This document shows, piece after piece, positions 8,719-17,191 of a DNA stretch of 27,859 nucleotides. How positions within the stretch are numbered: the stretch's first letter is position 1; every line of letters starts with the position of its first letter. The notes beneath the pieces are model-generated. The model did no database searches. It worked only from the letters and a program-made list of their open reading frames with translations, and was not told the origin of the DNA. Position numbers and translations under genes: made by a program. This DNA comes from an uncultured bacterium (lineage in GTDB: Bacteria > Verrucomicrobiota > Kiritimatiellia > RFP12 > UBA1067): assembly GCA_902779075.1 (NCBI GenBank), contig CACZAK010000082.1, positions 1-27,859 on the forward strand. Direction: 5' to 3'.

Positions 8719-10047
8719 TTATTTCTTCTCAGACATCATGAAATTGACGATTGCCCTGACCCATTTGCCGAACTGGGAGTAGAACTGCTGTCTGCATGAA
8801 TGCGTCATGCCGATGCCGTTGCCAATCGCCTTGTCTTTGACCTTGATTTCGTTGTAGGCCGCATAGACGGCGCAGGGAGGACATGTCGTATCCGAGAAGC
8901 CGACGGCTACGCGGACGGGGCACGTGATGCGGGAGGCGAAGTTTGCCCCGTCGAAATACGGTGCCCACCGTTCGGCGGCGGCACGGCGGGCTGGCGTAGA
9001 GGAGTTATTCTCGACGACCTGCGGCCAGCCGCTCTGACGCCCTTTCAAATAACCCATCGTGTCCGTGATCGCCGGCACGTAGAACGCTGCGCGCGTGAAA
9101 GTGTGGTTGAGTCCACACAGATAGAACCCGAAACCGCCGCCCTGCGAGGTACCTTGATAGCGGAAATGCGTCTTGTCCACGTCTGGCCGCGACGCCACCC
9201 AGTCCACGGCACGGTCGATGCCGAGGATGACGGGGTAGAAGAAATAGTCCTCGCGCGATTCCGTAATCCCCGCCTGACAGTAGTGCTGCACGCCAAACCG
9301 CGCGGCAAGGGCGGCGTCCATCTCCTTGTACTTCGCCTCAAGCCCGTTCTGCTTCCATCTCCAGTCCGGCGGGAACGGATAGACGCTGAAGCGCACGCAA
9401 ATCGCATCCCCTCTCCCCGACATGTCGTTCGTCCAACCGCCGAAACCCGCCGCATTCACCTCGAAGTCAACCGGAAACGGTGCCTTTGACTTGTCTTTGG
9501 GCACGCTCATGTAGCCGTGGACGCGGCGTCCGAAAGTGGCGAACGAAATGCGGTAGAAGTCGAATACCGCCGTGCTGCGCTCTGGTACGCGGGTCACCTG
9601 CGCATCAAGCGGAACATCGCGTGCAAGACGCGCCCGCGCATCGGCCCAAAACGCATCGAAATCTTCGGGGGACGGACTCCCCTTCTGGATCTTCTCCGGC
9701 TCGAATCCCGCGCTGAACACGAACGGATCCTTGCCCCACCTTCGGGTTGGTGGCAGGGAGAGCCGCAGGAAGCCCGGCTCACGCAACGTGCCCGATATCT
9801 TGAACACGGCACCGACCGACAACACGTCGAGCGGCATGTTCGTAAAGACGGTTGTGCCGAAGTTATCCAGGACGGCAAAAGGCCGTTCCGATCCCGCCAG
9901 GTTTTTCTTATCCAGTAGTCTGACCGTGAACGTGGCCGTCTCGCCGCAGCGGTAGATGCCGTCCGGCCTGTCAAGATCGACCTTGTATGTTGCGGCCGCC
10001 GCAGTTGCCACGGCCATCACTGCACAGATAATTGCTTTTATTTTCAT
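8719..10047 (-). CDS. Secreted acetylxylan esterase, CE7 family
   Basis: The 442-residue protein starts with a signal peptide (KIKAIICAVMAVATAAAA) behind a good ribosome site (GAGGAG). Residues about 20-120 are a beta-sandwich accessory domain. Residues about 125-440 are an AXE1/CE7 alpha/beta hydrolase. The nucleophile motif is GTSQGG (near residue 290), the acid lies in VGFSDTTCPP and the base in GMTHSC, so the triad is complete. CE7 enzymes remove acetyl groups from xylo-oligosaccharides and related acetylated substrates. It is in the same direction as the hydrolase fragment upstream and the FAD oxidoreductase downstream, consistent with a hemicellulose-processing operon. The accession-level substrate preference cannot be predicted. 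Confidence 0.9.
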   Translation of the reverse strand: MKIKAIICAVMAVATAAAATYKVDLDRPDGIYRCGETATFTVRLLDKKNLAGSERPFAVLDNFGTTVFTNMPLDVLSVGAVFKISGTLREPGFLRLSLPPTRRWGKDPFVFSAGFEPEKIQKGSPSPEDFDAFWADARARLARDVPLDAQVTRVPERSTAVFDFYRISFATFGRRVHGYMSVPKDKSKAPFPVDFEVNAAGFGGWTNDMSGRGDAICVRFSVYPFPPDWRWKQNGLEAKYKEMDAALAARFGVQHYCQAGITESREDYFFYPVILGIDRAVDWVASRPDVDKTHFRYQGTSQGGGFGFYLCGLNHTFTRAAFYVPAITDTMGYLKGRQSGWPQVVENNSSTPARRAAAERWAPYFDGANFASRITCPVRVAVGFSDTTCPPCAVYAAYNEIKVKDKAIGNGIGMTHSCRQQFYSQFGKWVRAIVNFMMSEKK

Positions 10048-10132
10048 TTTTCTCCTCGATTCAAGAACAACTAGCTGGTCAAATGCCTTTTGCGAAAACA
10101 GGTCAGACCGGAATTCTCACTCTTCCTAAGGC

Positions 10133-10495
10133 CTACTTCTCCGACATCATGAACTTGACGATCTTCCCAGTCTTGTTCGGATCGAGGCCGCAGGGATGGT
10201 GTCCGTAGCCGCCGCGCCTTTCGACATCGATCCGCCAGCCAGCCGCCTTGAAGCGCGGAATGAACAACTCTGTGTTCAACTCCGGCGGCACGGTCTGGTC
10301 TTGTCCGCCGTAAAGAAGAAGCACCGGAATGTCGGCCTTCGCGATCGGCCCGGCGACCTTGCAGGTCTTCGCGATTTTCGCCCGCAAAGACATTCCTTCG
10401 CGCGCTACATTCTGCGGCGTATCACCAGCCGCCGTCACATTTATTGCCCACGCCAAGGCAAGGACGGCCATCATCAACTTTCTTGTCATTTTCAT
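10133..10495 (-). pseudogene. Alpha/beta hydrolase with internal deletion (signal peptide joined to C-terminal piece)
   Basis: The frame starts at an ATG behind GGAG and encodes a signal peptide (MTRKLMMAVLALAWAINVTA). Within about 20 residues it passes into the C-terminal third of a dienelactone-hydrolase-like or polysaccharide-acetylesterase-like enzyme (IPVLLLYGGQDQTVPPELN, then the GYGHHPCGLDP histidine region). The nucleophile Ser region and most of the core are missing: about 120 residues are present instead of the usual 280-300. The GGQD acid and the GHH base remain. This is best explained by an in-frame internal deletion; the product is unlikely to be active. Its ribosome site overlaps the stop region of the HipA-like gene. 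Confidence 0.75.
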
Positions 10496-10509
10496 CTTAC
10501 TCCTTTTTC

Positions 10510-11883
10510 CTATTTCAAGACATCCCACCAGCCGTTCTTGTCGGCGCCGACTCGCCGAATCTCCCCTGCCGCCTGAAGCTCCTTCATCTTACGGGCAATA
10601 CTGCTCGGTGAAACCTGCAGGATGTCCGCAAGTTCCTTATACGTGACATACGGATCAGCAGAAAGGCTACTCTTGATTTGCACTCCCAACGACTCGGAAG
10701 AAACATGATTTACACTGTCACGCTTCTGCGATAAATGCAGTAAATCGTCCGCACCTGCACCGTATTCACTAATTTCACGCACTCGCTTTTGCAGAAAATC
10801 CTCTATCTTGTGTAGCCTGTCCACGGGCAGGTTGTAATACTTGTGCCTCTTGAAACGGAAACCCTTCAGTCTCTCAAGGCGTGTCCTCATTTCCTGCGTA
10901 ATGCCGCCTGCGAAACCAAGCCATTTCTCGTACAGCGCCGGCATAATGTGGTCTATGAATTTTCTCAAATCGTCGAATTCGTCATAGCGGTGACCAGGCC
11001 TGTACATCGCAAGAGAGAACAAGCCATAGCCGTTATCGAATATCGGCGCGGCACCGACGATTTCGTTCGTGTCATTGTCAATGAGATAGCCAAAATTACC
11101 GAGATGCCTGTCTGTGTTGAATATCAATGCGTCAAAGAAGAATATGTCGGCGAAGCGACTGTCGGCAAGCGCTTCATTCTTTGACACAATGCGCCCCGCA
11201 GGTACAAAGCCAATTTTGTCGCTGGTGAAAAGCGGACATGTGGAGCAGAGGCGGCTCTTGAATTTTTCGAGTCCGTATGGAACGTGTTCAAGGCCAAGGG
11301 CCTCTGCCAGCTGTGCGGCGTAAAATTCCGAATATGGTTCAAAGCCCGTGTTGGCGGCCCCTTCCGTCCCGCCCTTGTACAGCATGACGCATCCTTCGCG
11401 CCTGCGCCAACATTTGGCCAACATCCCGTTTGTCGTGAACTCAGGGGAGGATGACGACTCCTTCCCGGCATTGAACTCGCCGCGGAAGCCACCGGTGAAC
11501 GCCATCACCGCCAACGTCTTGGAGAATTCGTTGTCATACAGGTTGAAGTCCTTCCACTTGCCCTGAAAGACATCCGGAACCACCCAATACACGTCGTTCA
11601 AGGAAAGCCCCTTGCAGATTTCGATGATGGCCTTCGTATCCTTGTGGAAGAGGCCGAGATTGCCGAGCATCATCTGGATGTAATGCCGGTGCTTCGGCAC
11701 GACGCGCCGCGTAAGCCACGTCCAGAGCGTCTCGTCACTGGCGACGCCCTTCATCTCCAGCGGCAGGAACTTCCGCTCCGCGTCGTTCACGGAGACAACG
11801 CGAACCCCCTGCGGCTCGATCCACTCGAACCGCAGCAGTTCCCTGTCTCTGTGCTTCAGTATCACTGTTTTGCCGTTGCGCAT
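10510..11883 (-). CDS. HipA-like kinase with C-terminal winged-helix domain
   Basis: The start was set at the ATG at 11883, just after a TATAAT box; the 18 codons further upstream cross the promoter. The central part matches the HipA-type Ser/Thr kinase fold: the ATP-contacting lysine strand (VMLYKGG), EFYAAQLAEALGL, the catalytic loop FNTDRHLGNFGYL and the metal-binding IFDNG. The last 60 residues (VTYKELADILQVSPSSIARK and onward) form a winged helix-turn-helix. No separate HipB-like antitoxin gene is next to it, so DNA binding and kinase may be combined in one chain. The first 120 residues are not recognised. It ends in TAG. It could regulate itself through repeats at its promoter (11925-11952). 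Whether it acts as toxin or as regulator is unknown. Confidence 0.75.
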   Translation of the reverse strand: MRNGKTVILKHRDRELLRFEWIEPQGVRVVSVNDAERKFLPLEMKGVASDETLWTWLTRRVVPKHRHYIQMMLGNLGLFHKDTKAIIEICKGLSLNDVYWVVPDVFQGKWKDFNLYDNEFSKTLAVMAFTGGFRGEFNAGKESSSSPEFTTNGMLAKCWRRREGCVMLYKGGTEGAANTGFEPYSEFYAAQLAEALGLEHVPYGLEKFKSRLCSTCPLFTSDKIGFVPAGRIVSKNEALADSRFADIFFFDALIFNTDRHLGNFGYLIDNDTNEIVGAAPIFDNGYGLFSLAMYRPGHRYDEFDDLRKFIDHIMPALYEKWLGFAGGITQEMRTRLERLKGFRFKRHKYYNLPVDRLHKIEDFLQKRVREISEYGAGADDLLHLSQKRDSVNHVSSESLGVQIKSSLSADPYVTYKELADILQVSPSSIARKMKELQAAGEIRRVGADKNGWWDVLK

Positions 11884-11901
11884 TTTCTCTTGTGCGGAAT
11901 A

Positions 11902-11930
11902 ATTATAGCACAATCCCTCTCGCCGTGAAA
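11902..11930 (-). promoter_or_regulatory. Promoter of the HipA-like gene
   Basis: On the minus strand a perfect TATAAT (11907-11902) carries an extended TGC just upstream. A weak -35 element TTTCAC lies 17 bp further (11930-11925). The predicted start is about 12 nt before the ATG at 11883. Confidence 0.6.
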
Positions 11931-11952
11931 GTTCCAACGTGAAAATTCCAAC
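11925..11952. repeat. Two 14-bp tandem repeats overlapping the HipA-like promoter
   Basis: GTGAAAGTTCCAAC (11925-11938) is followed immediately by GTGAAAATTCCAAC (11939-11952), with one mismatch. The first copy covers the -35 element. The position fits an operator, possibly for the winged helix of the kinase itself; this is inference. Confidence 0.6.
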
Positions 11953-12158
11953 GATATGAATATCTTACATCCCCTGACTCCCTCGTGGGAGCAAACTTGT
12001 CTTCGACACAGGCATGGGCTTGCGCCGTTCGCGAGCTTCAGGTGAGACAACTGCGCCCTATATATATAAGGATACGCGCAATTGAAGAGGGACGCGCCCC
12101 GTCGCGCCCGCAATCGCAGAGGTTTTGCAACCATGTAGAACAGGTAAAACGTGCAATT

Positions 12159-12213
12159 GTGAATCCATAGTGAACTCATGGTGAATCCAATGTGAAACGA
12201 ATGTGAATCCATG
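12159..12213. repeat. Array of five 11-bp units beginning GTGAA
   Basis: Units start at 12159, 12170, 12181, 12192 and 12203, exactly 11 bp apart: GTGAATCCATA, GTGAACTCATG, GTGAATCCAAT, GTGAAACGAAT, GTGAATCCATG. Alternate units are more alike (GTGAATCCA at 12159, 12181, 12203), giving a superimposed 22-bp period. Function unknown. Confidence 0.8.
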
Positions 12214-12358
12214 AAAAGCTGAAACTGACAAAACAAGCAGATTATCGTCGAATATCATAAAAGCAGCTCTGTATGATGAGTTCACGCAAAAGACAGGGGT
12301 CATGTACCCTCCCAGCAGCCACCAACCCCCGCTCTTGTCTAGGTTCAAGGTAACTTCA

Positions 12359-12388
12359 CGACTCCAAAACTCCCAACTGCGAAAGCAA
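12359..12388. repeat. Solo right end of the TTGCTTTCGC terminal-repeat element
   Basis: The sequence ACTCCAAAACTCCCAACTGC followed by GAAAGCAA matches the right ends of the elements at 22066-22424 and 25987-26282. No matching left end or body is present, so this is a remnant. Confidence 0.65.
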
Positions 12389-12411
12389 CGCGCGCGATTG
12401 GAATTTCAATT

Positions 12412-12446
12412 GAGTGTGTCATGAGTGTGTCATTTTGACACACTCA
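12412..12446. repeat. Two 11-bp direct repeats forming a hairpin with TGACACACTCA
   Basis: GAGTGTGTCAT occurs at 12412-12422 and 12423-12433. TGAGTGTGTCA (12422-12432) pairs perfectly with TGACACACTCA (12436-12446) over 11 bp with a 3-nt loop. TGACACACTCAA recurs at 12588-12599, on the other side of the 22-bp array. Confidence 0.8.
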
Positions 12447-13869
12447 ATTCAGGGGAAAAGGCCGGTTTACAGCGGATTTTGCTTTGGTGCGCAGCGGAGC
12501 ATGAAATGGTGCGCACCAAAGCATCAAATGGTGCGCACCAAAACCTTCGACGGTGCGCAGCATTTAAGTGTGCCAACTGTGTCAAAATGACACACTCAAC
12601 TACTGGGATTTCCCCTGGCTTGGTCGGCGCGCGTTCGCCGCGCAGGAGCTTCGCCCCCTCGCCGGTGAGGAAGAGGTAGTGGTCCGATGGACATCCGTCC
12701 ATGCGGGCGAACTTCACGGTCTTGCCGACCGGCGGATTGTCCGACACCTTGAAGATGGCCGTCCCCTCGTTCACCTCGTCGAACATGGCCACGTAGAGGC
12801 GTTTCGCCCCCGCCGCCACGGCGGACTGGATCTGGTCCCAGTAGAACTTGCCGCCCTGGCGGGGAATGCACTCCACGGGCATGGGCTTGAGACCCTTTTC
12901 CTTGCGGCTCAGGTTGTACCAGCTGAAGCCGGGATAGACGAGCGGGACGTAGTCGACGCCCGCCGCCTTGCACCAGGCGAGGTCTGCCGACACGATGCCG
13001 CGGTAGCGGTTCATGTCGTTGTTGAGAAGCGGCGTGAAGCGCCCGACCATCCACGGCATGACCAGGTCGGCTTTCCGCACGAGCTCGTGGAGGTAGGCGT
13101 CCTTCACGCAGTCGAGCTCGAGCGCGCGCCAGTGCGTCGGCACGCCGAGCATCACGCTGCATCCGCCATACTCCGGATCGTTCTTCAGGAAGTCCATGAA
13201 CTCCGCGAGCTTGATGTCGCGGATCGAATACGGACGGTCGGGGAAACCCACCCCCCAGATGACGACGAGCGGCTTTCCGCGATGGTGGAGGTACATGTTG
13301 CTCGCGCCGTAGCTGGTCGCCTTGACCTCGTCCACGAGGAACTTCCAGTCCGCGACGAGCTTCAGGCAGTCGTCGCGCCCGGGACGCAGTCCCGACAGGT
13401 CGTACATGATCGCGACGGCGCGCGAGTGCTTCTGCGCCGCCTTGAGCGCGTGGCGGATCACCGTCGCGGACGCCTCGCGCCCCTCCTTCGAACGCCGCGT
13501 CGCGTTGCCGAAGAAGCGCTGCAGGAACACGCCGTCGAGCCCGTACTCCTCCATCCAGCGGAAGTGCGTCTCGACCGTCGATTCGTCGTCCGAGCAGAAG
13601 AACCGCGCTGTCTCGCCGTTTGCGAGCTTCAGCCCCGTGGGATACGTCTTTTCGTACTCGGAGACGTCCGGCCACATGTCGATGCGGACGGACTCCTCGT
13701 TCGGGTACATCACGCCGCCCGAACGGTTGTGGAACCACCCTTGGTAACCGGCCATGACGCGTCCGTCATACGTCGGGTGCACCGGATTACCGGCATGGCG
13801 CGTTCCCGCGGCGAACGCCGCAGCTGAAAGAATCAGCGAAACCGCCAGAATGGTATACTGTGCGCACAT
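12430..13869 (-). CDS. Secreted GH71/99-like glycoside hydrolase with a repeat-derived C-terminal tail
   Basis: The protein belongs to the GH71/99-like group of (beta/alpha)8 enzymes: AGYQGWFHNRSGG, MWPDVSEYEKTYPTG, STVETHFRWMEEYGLDGVFL, PLVVIWGVGFPD, VPLVYPGFSWYN and LYVAMFDEVNEGT are all seen. A signal peptide follows the ATG at 13869 (CAQYTILAVSLILSAAAFAA). An in-frame ATG at 13884 is equally possible, and neither has a strong ribosome site. The recognisable domain ends near LLRGERAPTKPGEIPVVE. The last 50 or so residues are translated from the 22-bp repeat array and its flanking inverted repeats, so the native stop has been lost. It may be an endo-acting mannan or alpha-glucan enzyme; substrate unknown. 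It stands alone between repeat regions. Confidence 0.8.
   Translation of the reverse strand: MCAQYTILAVSLILSAAAFAAGTRHAGNPVHPTYDGRVMAGYQGWFHNRSGGVMYPNEESVRIDMWPDVSEYEKTYPTGLKLANGETARFFCSDDESTVETHFRWMEEYGLDGVFLQRFFGNATRRSKEGREASATVIRHALKAAQKHSRAVAIMYDLSGLRPGRDDCLKLVADWKFLVDEVKATSYGASNMYLHHRGKPLVVIWGVGFPDRPYSIRDIKLAEFMDFLKNDPEYGGCSVMLGVPTHWRALELDCVKDAYLHELVRKADLVMPWMVGRFTPLLNNDMNRYRGIVSADLAWCKAAGVDYVPLVYPGFSWYNLSRKEKGLKPMPVECIPRQGGKFYWDQIQSAVAAGAKRLYVAMFDEVNEGTAIFKVSDNPPVGKTVKFARMDGCPSDHYLFLTGEGAKLLRGERAPTKPGEIPVVECVILTQLAHLNAAHRRRFWCAPFDALVRTISCSAAHQSKIRCKPAFSPELSVSK
12486..12573. repeat. Four 22-bp units with GGTGCGCA core (iteron-like array)
   Basis: GGTGCGCA begins at 12486, 12508, 12530 and 12552, exactly 22 bp apart. 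The middle two units carry the full palindrome GGTGCGCACC; the outer two read GGTGCGCAGC. The 11 bp between cores are similar in the first two units (GAGCATGAAAT and AAGCATCAAAT) and diverge later. The array lies inside the 3' end of the GH71/99-like reading frame. Confidence 0.85.
12578..12599. repeat. Inverted repeat TGTGTCA/TGACACA next to the 22-bp array
   Basis: TGTGTCA (12578-12584) and TGACACA (12588-12594) can pair with a 3-nt loop. The right arm is part of TGACACACTCAA, identical to 12436-12447 on the opposite side of the array. Confidence 0.7.
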
Positions 13870-13886
13870 GACCTCAAACGACATCT
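13850..13886. repeat. 37-bp duplicate of the NYN-gene promoter and start
   Basis: This segment is identical over 37 bp to 22468-22504. It contains the extended -10 TGGTATACT, the palindrome TGTGCGCACA and the first codons ATGACCTCAAACGACATC. Read on the minus strand it supplies the N-terminal codons of the GH71/99-like gene. Confidence 0.9.
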
Positions 13887-13990
13887 GCCAACTTCATTTT
13901 TGCTTGGTAGTTTTCTTCCTGAATCCGTTCAAGGGCATAGTGCCCCAAAACGCGTATATTTTACAATATTCCGCGCTTCGCTGTCAATGA
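13868..13990 (+). pseudogene. Short frame starting with the NYN-gene start codons
   Basis: Downstream of the duplicated promoter an ATG at 13868 opens a 40-codon frame. Its first six residues (MTSNDI) are identical to the NYN protein at 22486; the rest has no resemblance. It is probably the debris of a partial duplication and not a functional gene. A leaderless small peptide cannot be excluded. Confidence 0.3.
13958..13987 (-). promoter_or_regulatory. Promoter of the GH71/99-like gene
   Basis: On the minus strand a perfect TTGACA (13987-13982) is followed after 18 bp by TAAAAT (13963-13958). The predicted start lies about 65-80 nt before the candidate start codons. That leader contains AGGAAG followed by a seven-codon frame (MKLADVV, from 13895). 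Confidence 0.55.
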
Positions 13991-14029
13991 TAGCGCCCGA
14001 TTGCGGCGGTTTCTCGAAACTACGGCGGG

Positions 14030-17000
14030 TTACTCGACCGTGATCTTCCAGTCGCCGATCTTTTTCACGTATGCAACGCCGTAGCCGACGCCGTCCAGAA
14101 CCACGCCGGACACCTTGACGGTCTTCTGCCTGAAGCTCCTCCCGCTGTCCACGTAAACCTTGAACGAGCCGCTGAAGGCCCCGTCTTTGCCGTACCGCAG
14201 CGACAGCTTCGCCGGGGCGCCGCCGGGGAACGACTGCTCCACGCTGATGCCCGGAAACGCCGCCGCCACGGCAGCCTGGTCGATTCGCAGCGTCGCCCCC
14301 GCCGCAGGCCCCGCTCCAACCGGCGCGGCCACCGCCACGGAGCCGTCATTCAGGCTCTCGCAGGACACCGTGCCGTCCTCGCCGAACCACAGCAGGCAGG
14401 CGACGGACGCTCCCTTCTTCGCCCAGCTCACCGCCACTGCGCATTCCTTCTCGCCGACGAGCAGCAGAGAGCCCGTGCCCATGCGCCTGTGCAGCCCGCC
14501 CACGAGCAGATGCGTGTTCGCCGAAACGCGCGTACCGTTCGCAAGCGTCCCCTTCACGGTCACGCGCCCCTTCTTCTTCACCGTGATGGAAAGCGTGTTG
14601 TAGGGCGCGTCCGGCGCGCCGGCCGTCTGCCACGCCGCAACGTAATTTCCCTTCCAGCGGCTCAGTGCCTGCGCGGCCCGCGACTTGGAGTCGGCGTCCC
14701 GCGCCGAGAACATGTTGCGCGAACCGTCGACTAGATACGAGCCGAACGCGCCGGAGAGCGAGTGGAGCCCGAGCGCGATGTCGAGCGCCCGGCCGTCCGC
14801 CATTGCGCGGAACGTGCCGTCCACTGTCGTGCCCTTCACGGTGATCGCCTTCTGCCCAGTGAGGCGGATCGTCACCGTGAGACGCGAGATGCCGGTCTTC
14901 TTGCTTGGCTTGCCCGCCTTAACGGCGATCACGCCGACCACCGCGTCGTTCACGTTGGCGTCCAACAGGTAGCCGTTGTACGTAGTCATGCGGTCAAGCT
15001 GGAACGGCGCATCCGTAGGCCACAGCACGCGCCTCCCCGCAGGTTCCGGCTCCGGTTCGGGTTCCGGCTCTGGCTCGGGTTCCGGCTGTGGCTGCGGTTC
15101 GGGCTGTGGCTGCGGCTGCGGTTCGGGCTCGGGCTGCGGCTGCGGTTCGGGTTCGGGCTCGGGCTGCGGCTGCGGTTCGGGTTCCGGTTCTGGTTCGGGC
15201 TGTTCGGCAATTCTGAAGGTGCACTTCACGATGCCAAAGTAGTTGCCCTTGAACGTCACAGTCACCGTCGCCGTACCTGGCTCCACGTTGTCCGAGTAGG
15301 CGACGTCGTAGTCGACTCCCGCGACGAGCTGACGCCCGCCGCTCTTAATCGTCACCGGCGGCTCCTTAGCCGTGCCGTCGCCGACGTAGCCCCCCTCCGG
15401 CAAATCCAGGTTCACTTCCGTATCTTCATCCGTCAGTTCCTTCGAAACTACCGTGAGCGTGCCCTCCTCCATTGTAATCTCGTAGTTCCCCGCGAGCGTG
15501 CCGTCGTTGAGCGCGTAGGTGAAGGTGTTTCCGCTCGAGCCGACGTGCGTCTGCGAGCCGGTCACGTCAAAGGTGGCGCCTTCGCTAGGCGCGAAGCCAT
15601 CGGCGCCGACGAGAACGTCGGCGCACGTGACGGGCGTGCCGTCGTACACCTTGCTCGCGCTGTCGCTCGTGAGCGTGACTGCGCGCTGCGTGATCTTCAC
15701 CGTCACCGAGTTGGTGACGGGCACGTAGTTCGGCGCGCTCGCCTCCACCCACACCGTCACGTTGGTCACATCGGTGAAGGTTGGCGGCGTATCGCCAAAT
15801 GGTAGGGCGAGCCCTCCGGGCGAGCCGCCCTCCCCAACCGCATACCGCAGCTCCAGGCCCGCGATCACATTCGTCTCAATCCCGACCCCATGCCCTTCGC
15901 CGTCGTACACGCCCTCGTACCCCGTCAGCGCGATGTCGTCCGCCACGAACGTCGCACGCGCGATGGTGAACGGCACCACGAACGTGAGGCCGTCGTAGTC
16001 ATCCGTACCCGCTACGGTGAACGTGGCCGTGTAGTCGCCCGCGTCGCCCGGCTCCGCCGAGTACGTCACCGTCGCCGTGCCAAACGTCGCGCCGCCCATG
16101 TCCGGCACGCCTGCCGCCTCGCCGTACGTCCAGCCCGCGATCGACGGATCCGTCGTCCATGCGTTCGTCGCCTTCGTCACCGTCAAGGTGCCGTTCGAGG
16201 TCGTGATCACGTAGTTCGCCGCGTCCGTGCCGTCGTTGAGCGCGTAGGTGAAGGTGTTTCCGCTCGAGCCGACGTGCGTCTGCGAGCCGGTCACGTCAAA
16301 GGTGGCGCCTTCGCCCGGCGCGAAGCCATCGGCGCCGACGAGAACGTCGGTGCACGTGACGGGCGTGCCGTCGTACACCTTGCTCGCGCTGCCGCTCGTG
16401 AGCGTGACCGGCCGTGCGGTGATCTTCACCTTCGCCGCATGGACGAAATCATCGTAGTTCGGGTTCGCCACCTTGTACCACACGGCGTACTCGCCCGCGT
16501 TCGTGAACGACGGCGGCTCGGCCGTCCACGTTGCGGCTGGCGCGCCGCCGTCGTCGAGCGCGTAGGTGAAGGCGGAGTCCCCGCCGCCGACCATCACCGC
16601 AGAGAACGCCGCCTCAAGCGCGTTCGTATCGACGGCATGCACCTCGCCGTCGTACGTCGCCGCCGCGTCGAATTTCGACTCGCCGCCCTCAGGCACCTCG
16701 CCGTTGCCCGGCTCCTCGGTGCCGCCGCCGACGCGGGCCGGCGTGATCGTGAGCGTGGCGCTGGCGGTCGCCGCGTTCGCGTAGTTCGGGTTCGTGGCGC
16801 GCACGAGGATCGTGCAGGTGTCCGAGACGCCTTCCGCGACCAGGCTCGAAAGGTCGGCCGTCCAGTTCGAGCCGTCCTTCGAGTATTCGATGGTGGTCTC
16901 GCCGGTCAGGGCGGTACCGGCGGCAACGCCGGTCAGCGCGTGCGGGGAGCCGTCATAGACGAATGACTCGCCGTCAAGCGACACCGTGAACGCCAGACTC

Positions 17001-17191
17001 GGATCCTGCTCGATGGTCAGCGCACCGTTGGCCACGCCCACGTCGTAGTTTGCCGTCACGTCCTCCTCGCCGAACAGGATGACGACGTCGCCCGCATCCG
17101 TGATGACGCCCTCGTACGGGCCGCCGACATCCGTGCCCTTGGCCGAGAAGACCACGTTGTGCGTGTGGCCGGACACCAGACCTTCCGCCAC
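14030..17191 (-). CDS. C-terminal segment: MBG stalk, PE-rich linker and terminal beta domain
   Basis: This 1,053-codon open segment has no start of its own (it opens with GTG inside an MBG domain). It contains about six MBG or similar Ig-fold modules, two of them nearly identical ([33 protein letters not shown]). A linker of about 55 residues made almost only of Pro, Glu and Gln follows, then a C-terminal region of about 330 residues with repeated beta motifs ([71 protein letters not shown]). That last domain recurs, as far as I recall, at the ends of long secreted PVC proteins; its function is unknown and surface anchoring is an inference. Confidence 0.75.
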   Translation of the reverse strand: MAEGLVSGHTHNVVFSAKGTDVGGPYEGVITDAGDVVILFGEEDVTANYDVGVANGALTIEQDPSLAFTVSLDGESFVYDGSPHALTGVAAGTALTGETTIEYSKDGSNWTADLSSLVAEGVSDTCTILVRATNPNYANAATASATLTITPARVGGGTEEPGNGEVPEGGESKFDAAATYDGEVHAVDTNALEAAFSAVMVGGGDSAFTYALDDGGAPAATWTAEPPSFTNAGEYAVWYKVANPNYDDFVHAAKVKITARPVTLTSGSASKVYDGTPVTCTDVLVGADGFAPGEGATFDVTGSQTHVGSSGNTFTYALNDGTDAANYVITTSNGTLTVTKATNAWTTDPSIAGWTYGEAAGVPDMGGATFGTATVTYSAEPGDAGDYTATFTVAGTDDYDGLTFVVPFTIARATFVADDIALTGYEGVYDGEGHGVGIETNVIAGLELRYAVGEGGSPGGLALPFGDTPPTFTDVTNVTVWVEASAPNYVPVTNSVTVKITQRAVTLTSDSASKVYDGTPVTCADVLVGADGFAPSEGATFDVTGSQTHVGSSGNTFTYALNDGTLAGNYEITMEEGTLTVVSKELTDEDTEVNLDLPEGGYVGDGTAKEPPVTIKSGGRQLVAGVDYDVAYSDNVEPGTATVTVTFKGNYFGIVKCTFRIAEQPEPEPEPEPQPQPEPEPEPQPQPEPEPQPQPQPEPQPQPEPEPEPEPEPEPEPAGRRVLWPTDAPFQLDRMTTYNGYLLDANVNDAVVGVIAVKAGKPSKKTGISRLTVTIRLTGQKAITVKGTTVDGTFRAMADGRALDIALGLHSLSGAFGSYLVDGSRNMFSARDADSKSRAAQALSRWKGNYVAAWQTAGAPDAPYNTLSITVKKKGRVTVKGTLANGTRVSANTHLLVGGLHRRMGTGSLLLVGEKECAVAVSWAKKGASVACLLWFGEDGTVSCESLNDGSVAVAAPVGAGPAAGATLRIDQAAVAAAFPGISVEQSFPGGAPAKLSLRYGKDGAFSGSFKVYVDSGRSFRQKTVKVSGVVLDGVGYGVAYVKKIGDWKITVE
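15040..15205. repeat. Low-complexity Pro-Glu/Gln coding repeat
   Basis: The plus strand reads as alternating GGTTCC, GGCTCG and GGCTGC hexamers. On the coding strand this gives a long (PE/PQ)n linker. Such tracts expand and contract by slippage. Confidence 0.85.
15498..15679. repeat. 182-bp direct repeat, copy 1 (MBG domain)
   Basis: This stretch and 16227-16408 are nearly identical, differing at only a few positions. They encode the same MBG module and lie 729 bp apart. They indicate recent in-frame domain duplication or gene conversion. Confidence 0.85.
16227..16408. repeat. 182-bp direct repeat, copy 2 (MBG domain)
   Basis: Second copy of the MBG-coding repeat at 15498-15679. Both begin with GTGCCGTCGTTGAGCGCG and end at GAGCGTGAC on the plus strand. 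Confidence 0.85.

Larger units (their letters stand above)
11953..12429. other. Gene-poor region with short repeats
   Basis: No credible gene is seen. The stretch contains a TATATATATA tract (near 12060), a GC-rich GGGACGCGCCCCGTCGCGCCC patch (12090-12112), the 11-bp array at 12159-12213, a solo end of the terminal-repeat element (12359-12388) and the start of the GAGTGTGTCAT repeats. Its AT content is higher than that of the flanking genes. Confidence 0.6.

Noticed and set aside
11985..12170. 61-codon plus-strand frame in the gene-poor region
   Set aside because: It crosses the low-complexity and repeat sequences, has no ribosome site and no recognisable domain.
12159..12573. CRISPR array
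   Set aside because: Units are 11 or 22 bp with no spacer sequences of 30 bp or more, and no cas gene is present.
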